A DNA stretch of 64,000 nt from Hybos culiciformis (taxonomy: Eukaryota; Arthropoda; Insecta; Diptera; Hybotidae). The stretch's first letter is position 1. Every line of letters begins with the position of its first letter. Under the pieces are notes generated by a model, which saw only the letters and a program-made list of their open reading frames with translations, made no database searches and was not told the DNA's origin. Positions 38,463 to 51,095 of the stretch are shown piece by piece. The DNA is taken from positions 88,063,213-88,127,212 of the forward strand of contig OZ023274.1 in NCBI GenBank assembly GCA_964007475.1, in the 5' to 3' direction. The translations under genes were made by a program, and so were the position numbers.

Positions 38463-41400
38463 ATGTCGGGAGATGTTGAAAACTCAGTAAGTAAAATGGA
38501 AAAAAATATTGTTAAGAGAAAAATAAAGCCGTCGTCTCGCGTCCAGCAGATACTTCACCAGATTGCTATATTTTTTATTAGAATGAAAAACAGATGTTTC
38601 TGAATCTGAAGATATGTTTTTGTTTTCTTTTTTTGCATTAAAATTTTACTAAATTTACTATTAATTTTTTTTTTTTTTTAATATTTAAAAACAAAACAAT
38701 CTTTTTTATTTAAACAAACAATAAAAAAAAAAATTTAAGGTTATGAAAATAATTATAAATCCTCCCTTAGTTCAGTTCAGTCAAGTTCAGTCTATCAATA
38801 AAATTGGGAAAACAAATTTTATTTTCTGATCCCGACCCGATCGAGTTCTGCAAAATTTTTTTTACCCGAAATGAACTTCCCTGACTTGATTTTTATAGTG
38901 ACAGACATCATCTGAAACCTTACTTATAACCAAATTTATATTATGATTTATCCCATTTCCCATTCAACCCAGTATAAATGTATATTCATATATACCTTCG
39001 GGCTAAAGTGCAGTTTATGGGAACCACTCAGAATGGGCTGAAACTTGGAGGGGGGGTAGAGGCGGTGCCCAAACTCCCAAAACTGAAATCAGTTCTTGGG
39101 GCAAAGGCCCCGTTTCGGAGATAGGGCCCCCCAAAGTTTTCATACATTTGGTATGGGCAATTTTTTTTTTTGCTCGAACGCCTACCTTCCTACTAGGTAT
39201 GTAGGTAGGTGTATCTACAGAAATTTGAAAGCACCAAATTTTGTTTTCATTATTTTCATACTTATTCGGTTTCGGTTCACTTCTATTTTAATGTTTCTTT
39301 ATCACCCCAACGAAAAAAGTGGTCACCTCCCCGGAGCTTAAACAAATCCAAATAAGGATTGCAAATTTGTGCTGAAAACTATGTGCGTTATTTTTTTTAT
39401 ATATAATTTGAAAATTTTTCATTGATTTTTAGAATGATTCTGCAACCAGTGAGAGCCTATCCTCAGGCAAAAAAGAAGCAGATTTCGATAATAAAATCGA
39501 AATGGATCGTGGAAAACGTTTTGATTATTTATTAAAACAAACTGAGATTTTCACTCATTTCATGACAAACAGTAATAAAGCACTGGCAAAAACTAATCCT
39601 AAAGGTGCCGGACGTCCACCAAAAAAGTTGAAAGACAAAACGGAACCAAGTGGTGGAGCAGCAGAGTAATTATATATTTTTTTTTAAATAAACCATTAAA
39701 TTTTAAGATAAATAATGTATGAATGTAATTAATCACAAGCAAAGGCTGAATTAATTAATTTTTTTTTTTTAATTTCTTTCATTTAAATAATTATTTTTTA
39801 TATAACATTTTATTTTAATTATTTTTAGCCATCGACATCGTAAAACAGAACAAGAAGAGGATGAAGAACTTTTGGCCGAGGAAGTAAGCTCCAAAAATGT
39901 ATTCCGCTTTGAAGCATCACCGAGTTATATAAAAAATGGAGAATTACGTGATTATCAAGTTAGAGGATTAAATTGGATGATATCTTTATATGAAAATGGT
40001 ATTAATGGAATACTGGCTGATGAAATGGGTTTGGGTAAAACATTACAAACAATTTCATTACTGGGATATTTAAAGCATTTCAAGTTAGTTAAATTTCGTT
40101 TCTTTTTAAATATTTATTTATTTAGTTTAGATTTATAATCAGCTTTATAGCGTTTGAAAATAAAAGTGTAAATTTAATACATTATATATTAAGTGCACGC
40201 TTGAAAAAATTAAAATTAAAATTTTTGGTATTTCTCAGAACATAGTTATGTAAGCAACTTGAACTGTTAAATTCTGTTAAGTAAAATAAAAAGTACATTT
40301 CCGAATATAAAAAGCATTTAGAAAACGTTTTATATGGAATTAGATAGGGCGTTACAAAATTGAACCATATTCTCTTTGATTTTATTTAGTCATCGCTTTA
40401 AAAAATCTCAAATTTGAGAAATAGTTCCGATTATTTATATTTATAAAAAGCAGATTTGTTTTACCTTTATTTATAAAAAGCTGATTTATTTGTCGTATTC
40501 TTGTTCTTGATTTTGGATTGTTGTTTCTATCCTTTATCTAATCCTATTTGTCACATAATTTTAAAATAAATTTTTTATATTTTAGAAATAATGCTGGACC
40601 ACACATTGTGGTTGTACCGAAATCCACATTGCAAAATTGGATAAATGAATTCACCAAATGGTGTCCATCAATAAGTGCTGTTTGTTTAATTGGTGATGCC
40701 GAAGCACGTAACATATTTATTCGTGACGTGCTAATGCCTGGTGATTGGGATGTATGTGTAACATCATATGAGATGTGCATTCGTGAGAAATCAGTTTTTA
40801 AAAAATTTAACTGGCGTTACATGGTCATTGATGAAGCTCATCGTATTAAAAATGAAAAATCTAAACTATCAGAAATCTTACGTGAATTTAAAACAACGAA
40901 TCGATTACTTATTACAGGTACTCCACTACAAAACAATCTTCACGAATTGTGGGCTTTGTTAAATTTCCTATTACCAGACGTATTTAATTCATCAGAAGAT
41001 TTCGATTCATGGTTCAACACAAATTCATGCTTAGGAGATCAAGGTCTGGTTACACGCTTACATGCAGTGCTACAACCATTTTTACTTCGTCGTTTGAAAT
41101 CTGAAGTCGAAAAGCGCCTAAAACCCAAAAAGGAAGTTAAAATTTTTATTGGTTTATCCAAAATGCAAAGAGAATGGTATACGAAAGTCTTAATGAAAGA
41201 TATTGATGTGGTGAATGGTGCTGGTAAAGTTGAAAAAATGAGGTTACAAAATATTTTAATGCAGTTGCGTAAGTGTACTAACCATCCCTATTTGTTTGAC
41301 GGAGCTGAGCCCGGTCCACCTTACACTACAGATACTCATTTAGTGTACAGTTCAGGTCAGTTAGTTATCATTACGAAAATACCTTTCTAAGTTAAGAAAT

Positions 41401-44027
41401 TTGTCTTTAAAAAGTCTATTGTACATATTGTAATAATTAAAATTTTATTTATGTTTAGGAAAAATGGCTATTTTGGATAAATTGTTACCGAAATTATTAT
41501 CACAAGAATCTCGTGTGTTGATTTTTTGTCAAATGACACGTATGTTAGATATATTGGAGGATTATTGTCTTTGGCGTCAGTATCAGTATTGCCGTCTTGA
41601 TGGACAGACTCCTCATGAAGATAGAAATCGACAAATTCAAGAATTTAATGCCGATAACAGCCCTAAATTCATTTTCATGTTATCGACTCGAGCTGGTGGG
41701 CTGGGAATCAATTTAGCAACTGCTGATGTTGTAATTTTATATGACTCAGATTGGAATCCTCAAATGGATTTACAAGCTATGGACAGAGCACATCGTATTG
41801 GTCAGTTAAAACAAGTAAAAGTGTTTCGGTTTATTACAGAAAATACTGTTGAAGAGAAAATTGTTGAAAGGGCTGAAGTTAAGTTACGCTTGGATAAATT
41901 AGTTATTCAACAAGGTCGCTTAGTAGACAACAAGACAAGTCAATTGGGCAAAGATGAAATGTTGAATATGATTCGTTTCGGTGCGAACCATGTATTTGCT
42001 TCTAAAGACTCAGAAATTACTGATGAGGATATTGATTCCATTTTAACTAAGGGAGAAGAACGAACTGAAAAGCTAAAAGCTAAACTTGATGAAATTGGAG
42101 GAGATGAAGGCTCTCTAAGAACATTTACGTTGGACACCTTTGCAGAAGCTCCTCAATCAGTGTATCAATTTGAAGGCGAAGATTACCGTGAAAAGCATAA
42201 AATTAATAAATTGGGCCTTTGGATTGAGCCACCAAAGCGGGAGCGTAAGGCCAATTATGCAGTTGACGCATATTTTCGTGAAGCCTTACGTGTTTCTGAG
42301 CCGAAAGCTCCGAAAGCTCCACGTCCACCTAAGCAACCAATAGTGCAAGATTTTCAATTTTTTCCACCCCGTTTATTTGAACTACTTGATCAAGAAATTT
42401 ATTTTTATCGGAAATCACTGGGATACAAGGTTCCTAGAAACTCTGATTTAGGTCCTGAAGCTGCCAAAACTCAGCGTGAAGAGCAGAAAAAAATTGATGA
42501 AGCTGAATCATTGAATGAAGAAGAAATGGCTGAGAAAGAAGCTTTGCTCACACAGGGATTTACAAATTGGACGAAACGTGATTTTAATCAATTCATTAAA
42601 GCAAATGAAAAATATGGTAGAGATGATATTGAAAATATTGCTAAAGATGTCGAAGGTAAATCTCCAGAAGAAGTAATAGAATACTCAACTGTATTTTGGG
42701 AACGTTGTCATGAATTGCAAGATATTGAGAAAATAATGGCACAAATTGAACGTGGTGAAGCAAAAATTCAAAGAAGACAATCAATTAAGAAAGCGTTAGA
42801 TCAAAAGGTATTTACTGATTTTTTCAAGTGAGCATTAATTAATACAGCAAGATTATTTTTATTTCAGATGACACGTTATCGTGCACCATTTCATCAATTA
42901 AGAATTCAATATGGTAACAATAAAGGTAAAAATTACACTGAAGTTGAAGACCGATTTTTGGTATGCATGTTACATAAATTGGGGTTCGATAAAGAAAATG
43001 TATACGAAGAACTTAAATCAACTATACGGTAAGTTTTATACAAGAATAAATCATAAAACTGCTTATTTATTAATTCATTTATTTTCTTTATTTATTATAA
43101 ATAAAATTAATATTTAAATGAATTGAAACCAGAACAAATTATTTTTTTTAATATTTAGAATACGTATTTAGTATATACCTATTGATCTTATTTTCGGTCT
43201 TCAAATCATCTGTCAATTAAAAAAAAATTAAACCATGTATCAGTATAATTTTCTATTTTTTCATTTCTAAATAAATTTAATCAAAATTATAAAATGTTTC
43301 TTAATGTAAGTATACCTATGTTTATGTATATCTATCTACACATTACTAGTTGCGGTTCATTTTGAATTCATTCTCAACTCATTCGTGTCAATCTTTTGTT
43401 TGTCATCCATTTTAATAAATCTAACTTAATGTTCTCATTTCTCGGTTCTGCATTTCGAAAATTACTCATTTTCTCTGAATGTTATGATGGAACTTTAATG
43501 AAAATGTGGTTTCATTAAAGATTTGCGTCATTAAAACTTAAAAAAAAAGGAATAAACTTATGAATATCGGTCCATAAATGTGGTCTATAAAGGTACATAA
43601 AGGTTAGTATAAGAGTCCGAATGGAGATTTAACGCATTAGTAATGTTTTCAATTTAATAAACTATTTTCAACTTAAACTTATAGGTATTTTTCACAATCG
43701 GCAAATTATTAAAAATTTCAAATATCAAAAATTCTAAATTAATGAAAATATGTTACTAATGATTACAGGGCTTCACCACAATTCCGTTTTGACTGGTTCC
43801 TAAAATCAAGAACAGCAATTGAACTTCAACGTCGTTGTAACACTTTGATTACTTTGATAGAGCGTGAAAATCAGGAGCTTGAAGAAAAAGAACGCCAGGA
43901 GAAGAAAAAGAAAACTGTTAATAAGGCTGGCACCCCGTTACAAACTCCAGTTGGACAAAATAAGTCCACTCAGAAACGTAAATCTGAAGTATTAACAAAT
44001 GATAAAAATAAGAAAAAGAAAAAATAA
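38463..44027 (+). CDS. Iswi: ISWI chromatin-remodelling ATPase, 7 exons
   Basis: Predicted 1016-aa SNF2-family ATPase, the motor of NURF, ACF and CHRAC, which slides and spaces nucleosomes in the nucleus. Exons: 38463-38486, 39433-39665, 39829-40083, 40586-41355, 41459-42807, 42868-43028, 43769-44027. All junctions are GT-AG and in frame. Visible motifs: AT-hook-like GRPPKK near residue 70; AutoN basic patch HRHR at 87-90; Walker [10 protein letters not shown] at 149-157; DEAH box at 253-256; the second RecA lobe from ~431, with motif VI RAHRIGQ at 537-543; the HAND region; a SANT domain (~794-845); SLIDE (~877-960); and a basic tail ending in five lysines. Length and order match Drosophila ISWI (1027 aa). 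Introns 1 (946 bp), 3 (502 bp) and 6 (740 bp) hold no other gene. The gene looks functional. Confidence 0.97.
39001..39165. repeat. GC-rich insert in ISWI intron 1
   Basis: A patch of about 165 bases that is far richer in G and C than the rest of the intron (runs such as GGAGGGGGGGTAGAGG, GGGGCAAAGGCCCCG and AGGGCCCCCC). It has the look of an old transposon fragment but matches nothing I recognise. An 81-codon frame starting at 39096 has no protein-like features. Confidence 0.45.
40586..42807 (+). CDS. Iswi: ISWI exons 4-5: ATPase core, HAND and SANT
   Basis: Exon 4 (40586-41355) carries motifs Ia-III, including [13 protein letters not shown] and [11 protein letters not shown]. Exon 5 (41459-42807) carries the second RecA lobe ([33 protein letters not shown]), the regulatory segment after it, HAND and SANT. 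Every catalytic motif of the SNF2 family is intact. Confidence 0.94.
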
Positions 44028-44359
44028 ATTTACTTAAGATTAATTTACTCAAATTCCATTTTACATTTTAATTTCGTCCTTCAAATTTATTGTAATTTAA
44101 AAAAAACAAAAAAAAAAGTAAGAATAATGTTTTAGTTATAATTTTATTTTGTGTGAGTATTTTTTTATATATATATATATATTAATTTATCATAACTTTA
44201 AAACACAATTTAAATTTAAGGTTCAGTAATTAAATCATGGCTCAAAATATAAAATACTTGAACATATATTTTCTGTTGTATTATAAGTCCAATAACTTTG
44301 ATAATTATTTAGGAAAATTCAGAAAAGAACTCCAATTTACTTTTGAGTAAAAAAAAAAG
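44028..44359. other. ISWI 3' UTR and downstream DNA
   Basis: Follows the ISWI stop codon. Contains a (TA)n tract at about 44167-44182. No obvious single poly(A) signal close to the stop; nothing else recognised. Confidence 0.4.
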
Positions 44360-44442
44360 GAAACGTGGACTTAAATGAAAAAATACAAAACTGGAGCAAA
44401 CTGGAAAAGTGGTACGAGGTGTTATGATGAAGGGGTCGTAGT
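44360..44442 (+). repeat. Fragment related to the right end of the 47699 element
   Basis: Shares AAAACTGGAG, AAACTGGAAAA, GTACGAGGT and TTATGATG, in the same order, with 48195-48275. Only this terminal part is present, so it is a truncated relic of the same family. Confidence 0.6.
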
Positions 44443-44636
44443 ATATTAATATTGAAAATAAAATAAATATCTAAATTAAATTTATTTACCTTCTTTATTT
44501 TGGTTTAGCCTTAGAGCTTCTTCTTGAAATGGTTTTTGTTATCGTTGGATACTTTCCGCTACTTTGTCAGCGCCTTCTTCGCATATTTCATGCATAGTAC
44601 ATTATAAATGCCTTTTTGAGTATAATTCAACTCAAC

Positions 44637-45480
44637 CATGGGCGCCGGCAGTATGGTGCAAGGTGGTGCAACTGCACCACCTTTCTTTGATAAAAATGTT
44701 ATTAAAATTTTGATAAAATTGTTAATTTTGACAAAAGGATTCAAAATTCCGGGAGAAAAAGAAAGTAAAAAAAACGTGGAGAAAAATTTTAGGAAAATAT
44801 TTTTTTCTGAGGAAAATTTGAAGAAATTAAGAAATATTGTACTAACGTTGGCAGTCAACAATATTTAAAATTTCAGACTCGTAAATTTTTTTTACCCTAA
44901 TGATTTTAAGAAATTGATATCATTACGATGTTCTTCTACGTACGTTGAACTCAAAATCCATTGTTGAAAGTAAACTTTTTGATTTACAACATATAAGTAC
45001 CGTATAAAATCTAAACACATTAAAAATTTGAGGAAATCTTGCAAAAATAAGTTGTTTTTGGGGTAAAACTGCAGTGAGTAAAACCGTTAAACAAATTTTT
45101 TTTTCTAATTTAGGGCAAAAAAAATTTTAGTACACAAAAATATAAAAAAAATAATTTTGAGGATTTTTTTTTAAAAAAGTGTCTGTTTTGGGGAAATTTT
45201 TTAAAAATTTGAGGAAATTTAATTTATTCCATCTGGCAGCCCTGGTGAGAAATAATCTTAAAAAGTTTTGAGCATCGCATCAGCATGCTGAGATGAATTT
45301 TGTCATGAATTCAAAATATTGTTTTGCAAATGATTTTTCCTAAAATCAAAATGTAATTTAAGTTAAGGTTGTTGGAAATTGTAACTTAGTGATGAACCCG
45401 CAATATGTCAAAGACTTTGTAAAATTAAAATAATAATTTTCACATGCACCACCTTATAAAAAATCCTGGCGGCGCCCATG
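44637..45480. mobile_element. Non-autonomous hAT-type transposon, 844 bp
   Basis: Flanked by a perfect 8-bp target-site duplication AACTCAAC (44629-44636 and 45481-45488), the size expected for hAT elements. Terminal inverted repeats start CATGGGCGCCG at the left and end CGGCGCCCATG at the right. Just inside each end lies a GGTGGTGCA / TGCACCACC pair. No transposase frame is left; open frames of 76 and 100 codons over the left part are on opposite strands and look incidental. The intact duplication and ends point to a fairly recent insertion, about 0.6 kb downstream of ISWI. Confidence 0.88.
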
Positions 45481-45488
45481 AACTCAAC

Positions 45489-47698
45489 ATAATGTTTACC
45501 ACAAAAACAAAGGAATTTCTTTTTTTGGTCTAAAAAAGAAAGCCTTAATAACAAAATATTTTTATATAGCCAAAAAGTACCTTACCTCTCTTCAACATCT
45601 TATTTCTCATCTTCAGGAGAAGATGCTGACTTTTCCTGTTGCTGTCTTAAGACAATCTGGAAAAAAAATTAAATAAAATTACAATTATATAATAAACACT
45701 TAATTATATTTTGAAAACTTATGTAAGAAAACTGAAATAAGAAAATATAGAATTGTACATTGAAAATATCACTAGTTTTACATACTTCGACTTTAAATGA
45801 GATTCCCCAAATATTCATAAATAGTTGTAAAAAATTAAATGCTTAAGAGCCCTCACTACAAAATTTTAGAATATTTTTCTGTTTTATATATTTGCAGCTA
45901 TTTTTTCTTTTATTTTACAGCCTTGAAAAATACTACAAAGATTGTATGAAAATAATCACTAGTGGAATTTTGCAAAAAATATATTTGAATTTTATTTCTG
46001 TGCAGCAACTGCAATTTATCAGAAAAATTGACAAATTTTTATAATTAAATGTAATTATTTAAAAAATGTTTAGAAATTTAATGAAATTTGAAATTCCATA
46101 ACAACAATTATCGAGAGTGATATTTTAGCTTCATTTCTGCTTTTCATTTTTTTATTATCTGTTTTCTTTTACTTTAAAATCTTACCAAATATGTTGAAGT
46201 TCAAGAGCCAAAAAAAACTCAAAATTAAAAAAATCCTCTTACAGTCGGTTCTAATTCCCTAACTACATACCGAAAAATCACTTCAGTCGAGATTGTATTA
46301 ACTCTACAATCAAAGCAAAACCAGGACCATTTTTTCGCGTGAGTTACATCGTATATTTTGAAAAAAAAAAAAAAAATGATAAAAATTATCAATTAAGCGT
46401 GAACTTAAGTTTTTAATTAAGTATAGTGTAGTTTCATATGGTTGATGAGTAATTTTTCTAGTTCGTAAACCATATAATACCAATAACATGTTAGTGTGAA
46501 AATATCTCATTTTCTAAATTCATAATTCAATTTCAAGGAACTACAATAAAACACTTGATTTTTCGTTAACTTAACATAATTTATACATAGGCTCAAAAAA
46601 TTAATATTGTAATATCTCATAATAACAACACTTAAAAATTTATTTAGAATAAAATTATGTGAATGTTTTATTTATAAAAATTAGTAAGAATTAAAGGTTT
46701 AATTTAAACTATTTGGACTTTTCTTGCTGATTGAAATCATTTGAATAGATTCGTCTTACTTTCATAGGTTTTTTTCAAAATTTTTAGAGTTTTCTTAGTT
46801 TATTTAAATTAGGTGAGGCCTCGGCCCGGCATTAAATAGCTGTCCTTGTCACCTAAATACATATATTAAAAAAAAAACATTTAAATTAAAAAGGCTGCCT
46901 ATGAATGCGATAAACATAAAACTCAAGAAGTTATGACTAGCCTACTCAAGAGACGGAGTATTTAATTTTAATGTGGTACAAAAGTTAAATTTATTCAAGG
47001 TCCATTATCCCAACAAAGTTTATTTTGTATTTAAACAGGTGATTAGAAATACTTCATATCTGGATAAAAAATACTCAGGTAACTTAATGCATCTTTTCTA
47101 CTGTGTCACCCTCTTGTCGTTGGGCTTATGGATAATACATTAAGATACACAAGAAATATTTTAAATAAATAAGAGGAATCCTCATTTGCGATTGATTTTT
47201 TAAGTAACTTTCTTCAGTAAAGGAAAAGTAGGATAAAGGAAAAAGACGGCAAATTTTCCTTAACATAAAATGTATTTCAAAAAATATAAAAATTAACATG
47301 CAGATTACAAAAATTATTTGAATTTTTTGACTTGGTAATAACGTATTTTTAAAAACTATTTCGTTATCATAAATGCAATAATGAAAAATGCATTTAAAAG
47401 TCCATTTGTTTGGTTTTATGTTAGTAATAAATAATAATTGTTCCTTGCATTGAATATTACACTCACTGATTGCAATCACAATAAATTTTTAAAGATTGCA
47501 TGTCCATCTTTTTATTATATAATTTTTGAATGCTTTTTGGCTCTTTTTAGTTTTTATTTAATAAAAACAGTGGAGCTCAGTTTTCGTCTTTAACAAAGAA
47601 CGAAATTGTATGTTAACATCAAGTTTACAATATAATTTTTTCCTTTTATTTCAGAAGCATTTTTATTAATCTTAAATAATGTTGGCTTAATTTAATAC
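45489..47698. other. AT-rich intergenic DNA
   Basis: No gene recognised. A short GC-rich patch lies at about 46812-46852 (AGGCCTCGGCCCGGC). A 117-codon minus-strand frame at 47126-47479 has no family resemblance and is treated as chance. Confidence 0.45.
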
Positions 47699-48278
47699 GA
47701 GCCCTGCATCATAAGAAATTTTTTTTTAAGTTAAATTTTATGAAAAAAATTATTTTCCAAAAGTCTACTTTTTCAACTTTTTTTTTTGGGCATCACAGAA
47801 ATTTTTGAAAGATGCAGTATGAAGGGCATTCGGGAGTAGTTAATTTTAGCTTTTTGGGTTTTGTCGATGAAATAAAGGAGAGGGTCAAAAAACGCCTTTA
47901 AATTTTCAAAAAACAAGCCAAAAACACGAAAAATAGCAATTTTGATCTGTTTTTTGGAATTTCAAAGGCGTTTTTTGACTGTCTCCTTTATTTTATCGAC
48001 AAAAACCAAAATGCTAAAATTAACTACTCCCGAATGCCCTTCAAACTGCATCTTTCGAAAATTTCTGCGATGCCCAAAAAAAAAGTTGAAAAGGTAGAAT
48101 TTTTGGTAAACAATTTTTTTCACAAAATTTAACTTGAAAAAAATTTTTTTTTATAAGGAACAAAAAATCCTAAATAAGGTTTGTCTTAATGAAAGAAATT
48201 CAAAACTGGAGAAAACTGGAAAAAAAATAGAACAAAACCAAAAAAAAAACCCGTACGAGGTCTTATGATGCAGGGCTC
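47699..48278. mobile_element. Large-TIR DNA element, ~580 bp
   Basis: Ends are GAGCCCTGCATCATAAGA and its complement TCTTATGATGCAGGGCTC. After an extra ~80 bp next to the right end, the arms pair again over roughly 180 bp, including GGGCATTCGGGAGTAG on the left and CTACTCCCGAATGCCC on the right, and converge on a short centre near 47910-47950. No transposase frame. No clean target duplication was found, so superfamily assignment is open; the termini resemble hAT only loosely. Confidence 0.8.
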
Positions 48279-51095
48279 ATATAATGGACACTGCACAATG
48301 AAGTGTTATAAATCGTAGTTAAACACTTATCAGTAATAATTTAAACAACTTTATTGCATTTTCCGATATTAATTTTATTGAAATATAACAATTTTTTAAG
48401 TTCGCAACAAACAAATTTAGTTAAAAACCTCTGACACTGAAATTAATTAAATCAGATATCATATATTATATATGTACGTAGTAAATTTAACAAAAATGCA
48501 AAAATATTTCATATGCATTTATATAATAAAAATATATTAAAAAAAAAAATCGAAAATTACCATGTCATTTTTCTTATCATAATTTCCTATGTTATGAATA
48601 TTATTTTAAATTTTTTTTTTATACCCATTTGATTTTGTGGTTGCAAAAAGTTATTCAAGTAAGCGTTTTGATAAAAAAAACATCAAGAATTGAAAAAAAT
48701 AAGGTAAGTAGGTAGGTACCTAATAACAATTTATACGACGTATGAAGTTTATAATTTATTAAAGTTCCAATCTCATAAGAGCTTACATTTTAAACTGCTG
48801 TAACCACGACGACACCATTTCGGCATTATTTATTTAATTACATGAAAAACAAATTTGAATTTAAGATTAGAATTTTCGTTGATTTTTACAATCAAATCGG
48901 ATTTCGTAATACTCAGATTTCGTATAGCTATGTATGTATTTATGAAAATTGCATAGAGGCTTTAGTACTTATCAATTTTAAACATTTTTTATGTAACATT
49001 TGCATGAAAACGAACTTTCAAAAAAAAAAAAATACTAAAATATTGAGACAAAAGTTTAAATATAATTGATATAATATTATTCTATGAAAGAATAAAATTT
49101 CATTTCGAATGAAAATAATAAGTTTTTTTCACACCAAAGCAATTTCTAAATTAGCTTGGCAAAAACTTTTCTCATATCCTTAATTCAATGAAAATGCAAA
49201 CTTAAACTACTTTAAAATGCACTATTAAATGGCATGCAAAAACATAAAATGCCTTCTATAGGTACCTACTATTAATATTTTTTACTTATTTTTTTTGTTC
49301 AACCGCATATTTGAATATTTTATATGCATATAAGCATGCTTACAAATTAAGTGAGAAGTGAATTCATCAAAATACATATAGAAAAATATGTGTATAAAAT
49401 AATATTTTTTTTTTTTAAGAGCTAATGTCTAATGGCATGAAGTTATAATTCGGGTTACTCAAGGTTGATTTTCTTCAATAAAATTATAATTGTGATGAAT
49501 AAAAAGAACACAGAATAATTGTAAAAACTTAATGTTTTGCACGCAAACTTTTTTATTATTATTTTTTTTTTTTTTGCTAATGTACAACAGCCAAGCTTTT
49601 GAATAAAATATGAAGTCCTAAATAAGCTAATAGTAATTTTCATAATATTTTCCTTTTTTTTTTTCTTTATTTTTTTTTTGCAGGACATATTTGGTACACA
49701 ATAATAAAGTTTATTAGTTTGAAGTACATGTATTAAAAAAATATATATGTATATAAATTTTATAAATACAAAAAAAAGCTTCAGAAAACATGTTAAATTT
49801 ATAATTTATTCATTTTGATATGGTCTGTGTATTGGAAAAAAAAAAATGCAATTTAGAATTTGCAATAAGAATGCAAATATTTTAGCATGCAATGCAATAT
49901 GCAATAAACTTAATTACGTTCTTTTAAGCAATTTAAATTAACAATTTATTCATTGCTTTTAATTCTCATATAAAATATTCTGACCGCGTCAAATAATATA
50001 AATAATAAAAAAAAAAAATTGTTTGTGGTCTTGGATCATTAAATAAACATAGGGATATAGAGTACAATAAAAAAAATTGTATTAACATTATAGTAAAAAA
50101 AATATTAAAATATTATATATCAAATTTTTGTTTCATTAAAATGTCATATTTCGAAAAATTATATTGCCTTTAAATCTAAATATAAAAATTATTTTTGACG
50201 AAAAATTGCGCTAGTTATTTGTAGCTCACCAGCCGTAAAATATTAAAGGAGGAATTGATGTTCAGAATTTTGATTTTTATTCTCTAAAATCCATCAGTTC
50301 TACAAAATACCTACATAATGTAGGTTCGAATAACAAAAATTTTCTTGCCACTGACCCTACTTACATTTGTATAATTATAAATGAATTTGATTATGGCTTC
50401 TTCTTATAAACAATAGCTTTTGTTTGTCGCCTTTTCAGACAAATTTGAAAATAATAAGAAATTTAGGTTTCAATTTCGTTATCTACAATATCTATATACC
50501 CTATACCTATATACATAGTTAAAATGAAGAACAACTATCTAGGTAGGTATATTTTAAATAGATTTTTTTTTTAAATCGTATTAAGCAATTTAGATACGTC
50601 CTTCCGAATAGATTACTTCACAGCTAAAAATTAATTTGGTTTTGGAATAATAAGAATCATTGTTAAGCGGAAAAACATGCAAACGAAAGTTACTCGACAC
50701 TCCAAAGTGATAATGGTAGTTATAGAAAGTATCTAGTCGAAAGCATTGAACATTTCATTTGTCAGCCGTTGCACTAGGTACTTATAGAGAATTTAAGCGA
50801 TGCACCATCAACGCTACGGACATTTGTTATTAGATCTCTGTGAAGCAGGTGGCAACATCAAGTTTATAATTATTTAAGAAATATATTATATGAAATATTA
50901 ATTTGAAAATTTTTTATTTTCAATAAATGTTGTTAATAAAAATGTGAGCGCAAAACATAAGTTTACTCTATTTACATATTCTCACACTTAAATTATAGTA
51001 ATAAATTTAAAAAATTTAAATTTCTTGGTGTTTGGTTTTAATTAAAATACTATTTTTGTAATTATTGATGTTTTATTGTTTAATTTAATTAAAAA
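48279..51095. other. AT-rich region upstream of the pickpocket gene
   Basis: No coding region recognised. A GGTAGGTACCTA short palindrome lies near 48710. The promoter of the channel gene should lie towards the right end but shows no recognisable element. Confidence 0.4.

Noticed and set aside
47126..47479. 117-codon minus-strand frame
   Set aside because: Longest isolated frame in the intergenic DNA, but composition follows the AT-rich background and no domain or splice context is visible.
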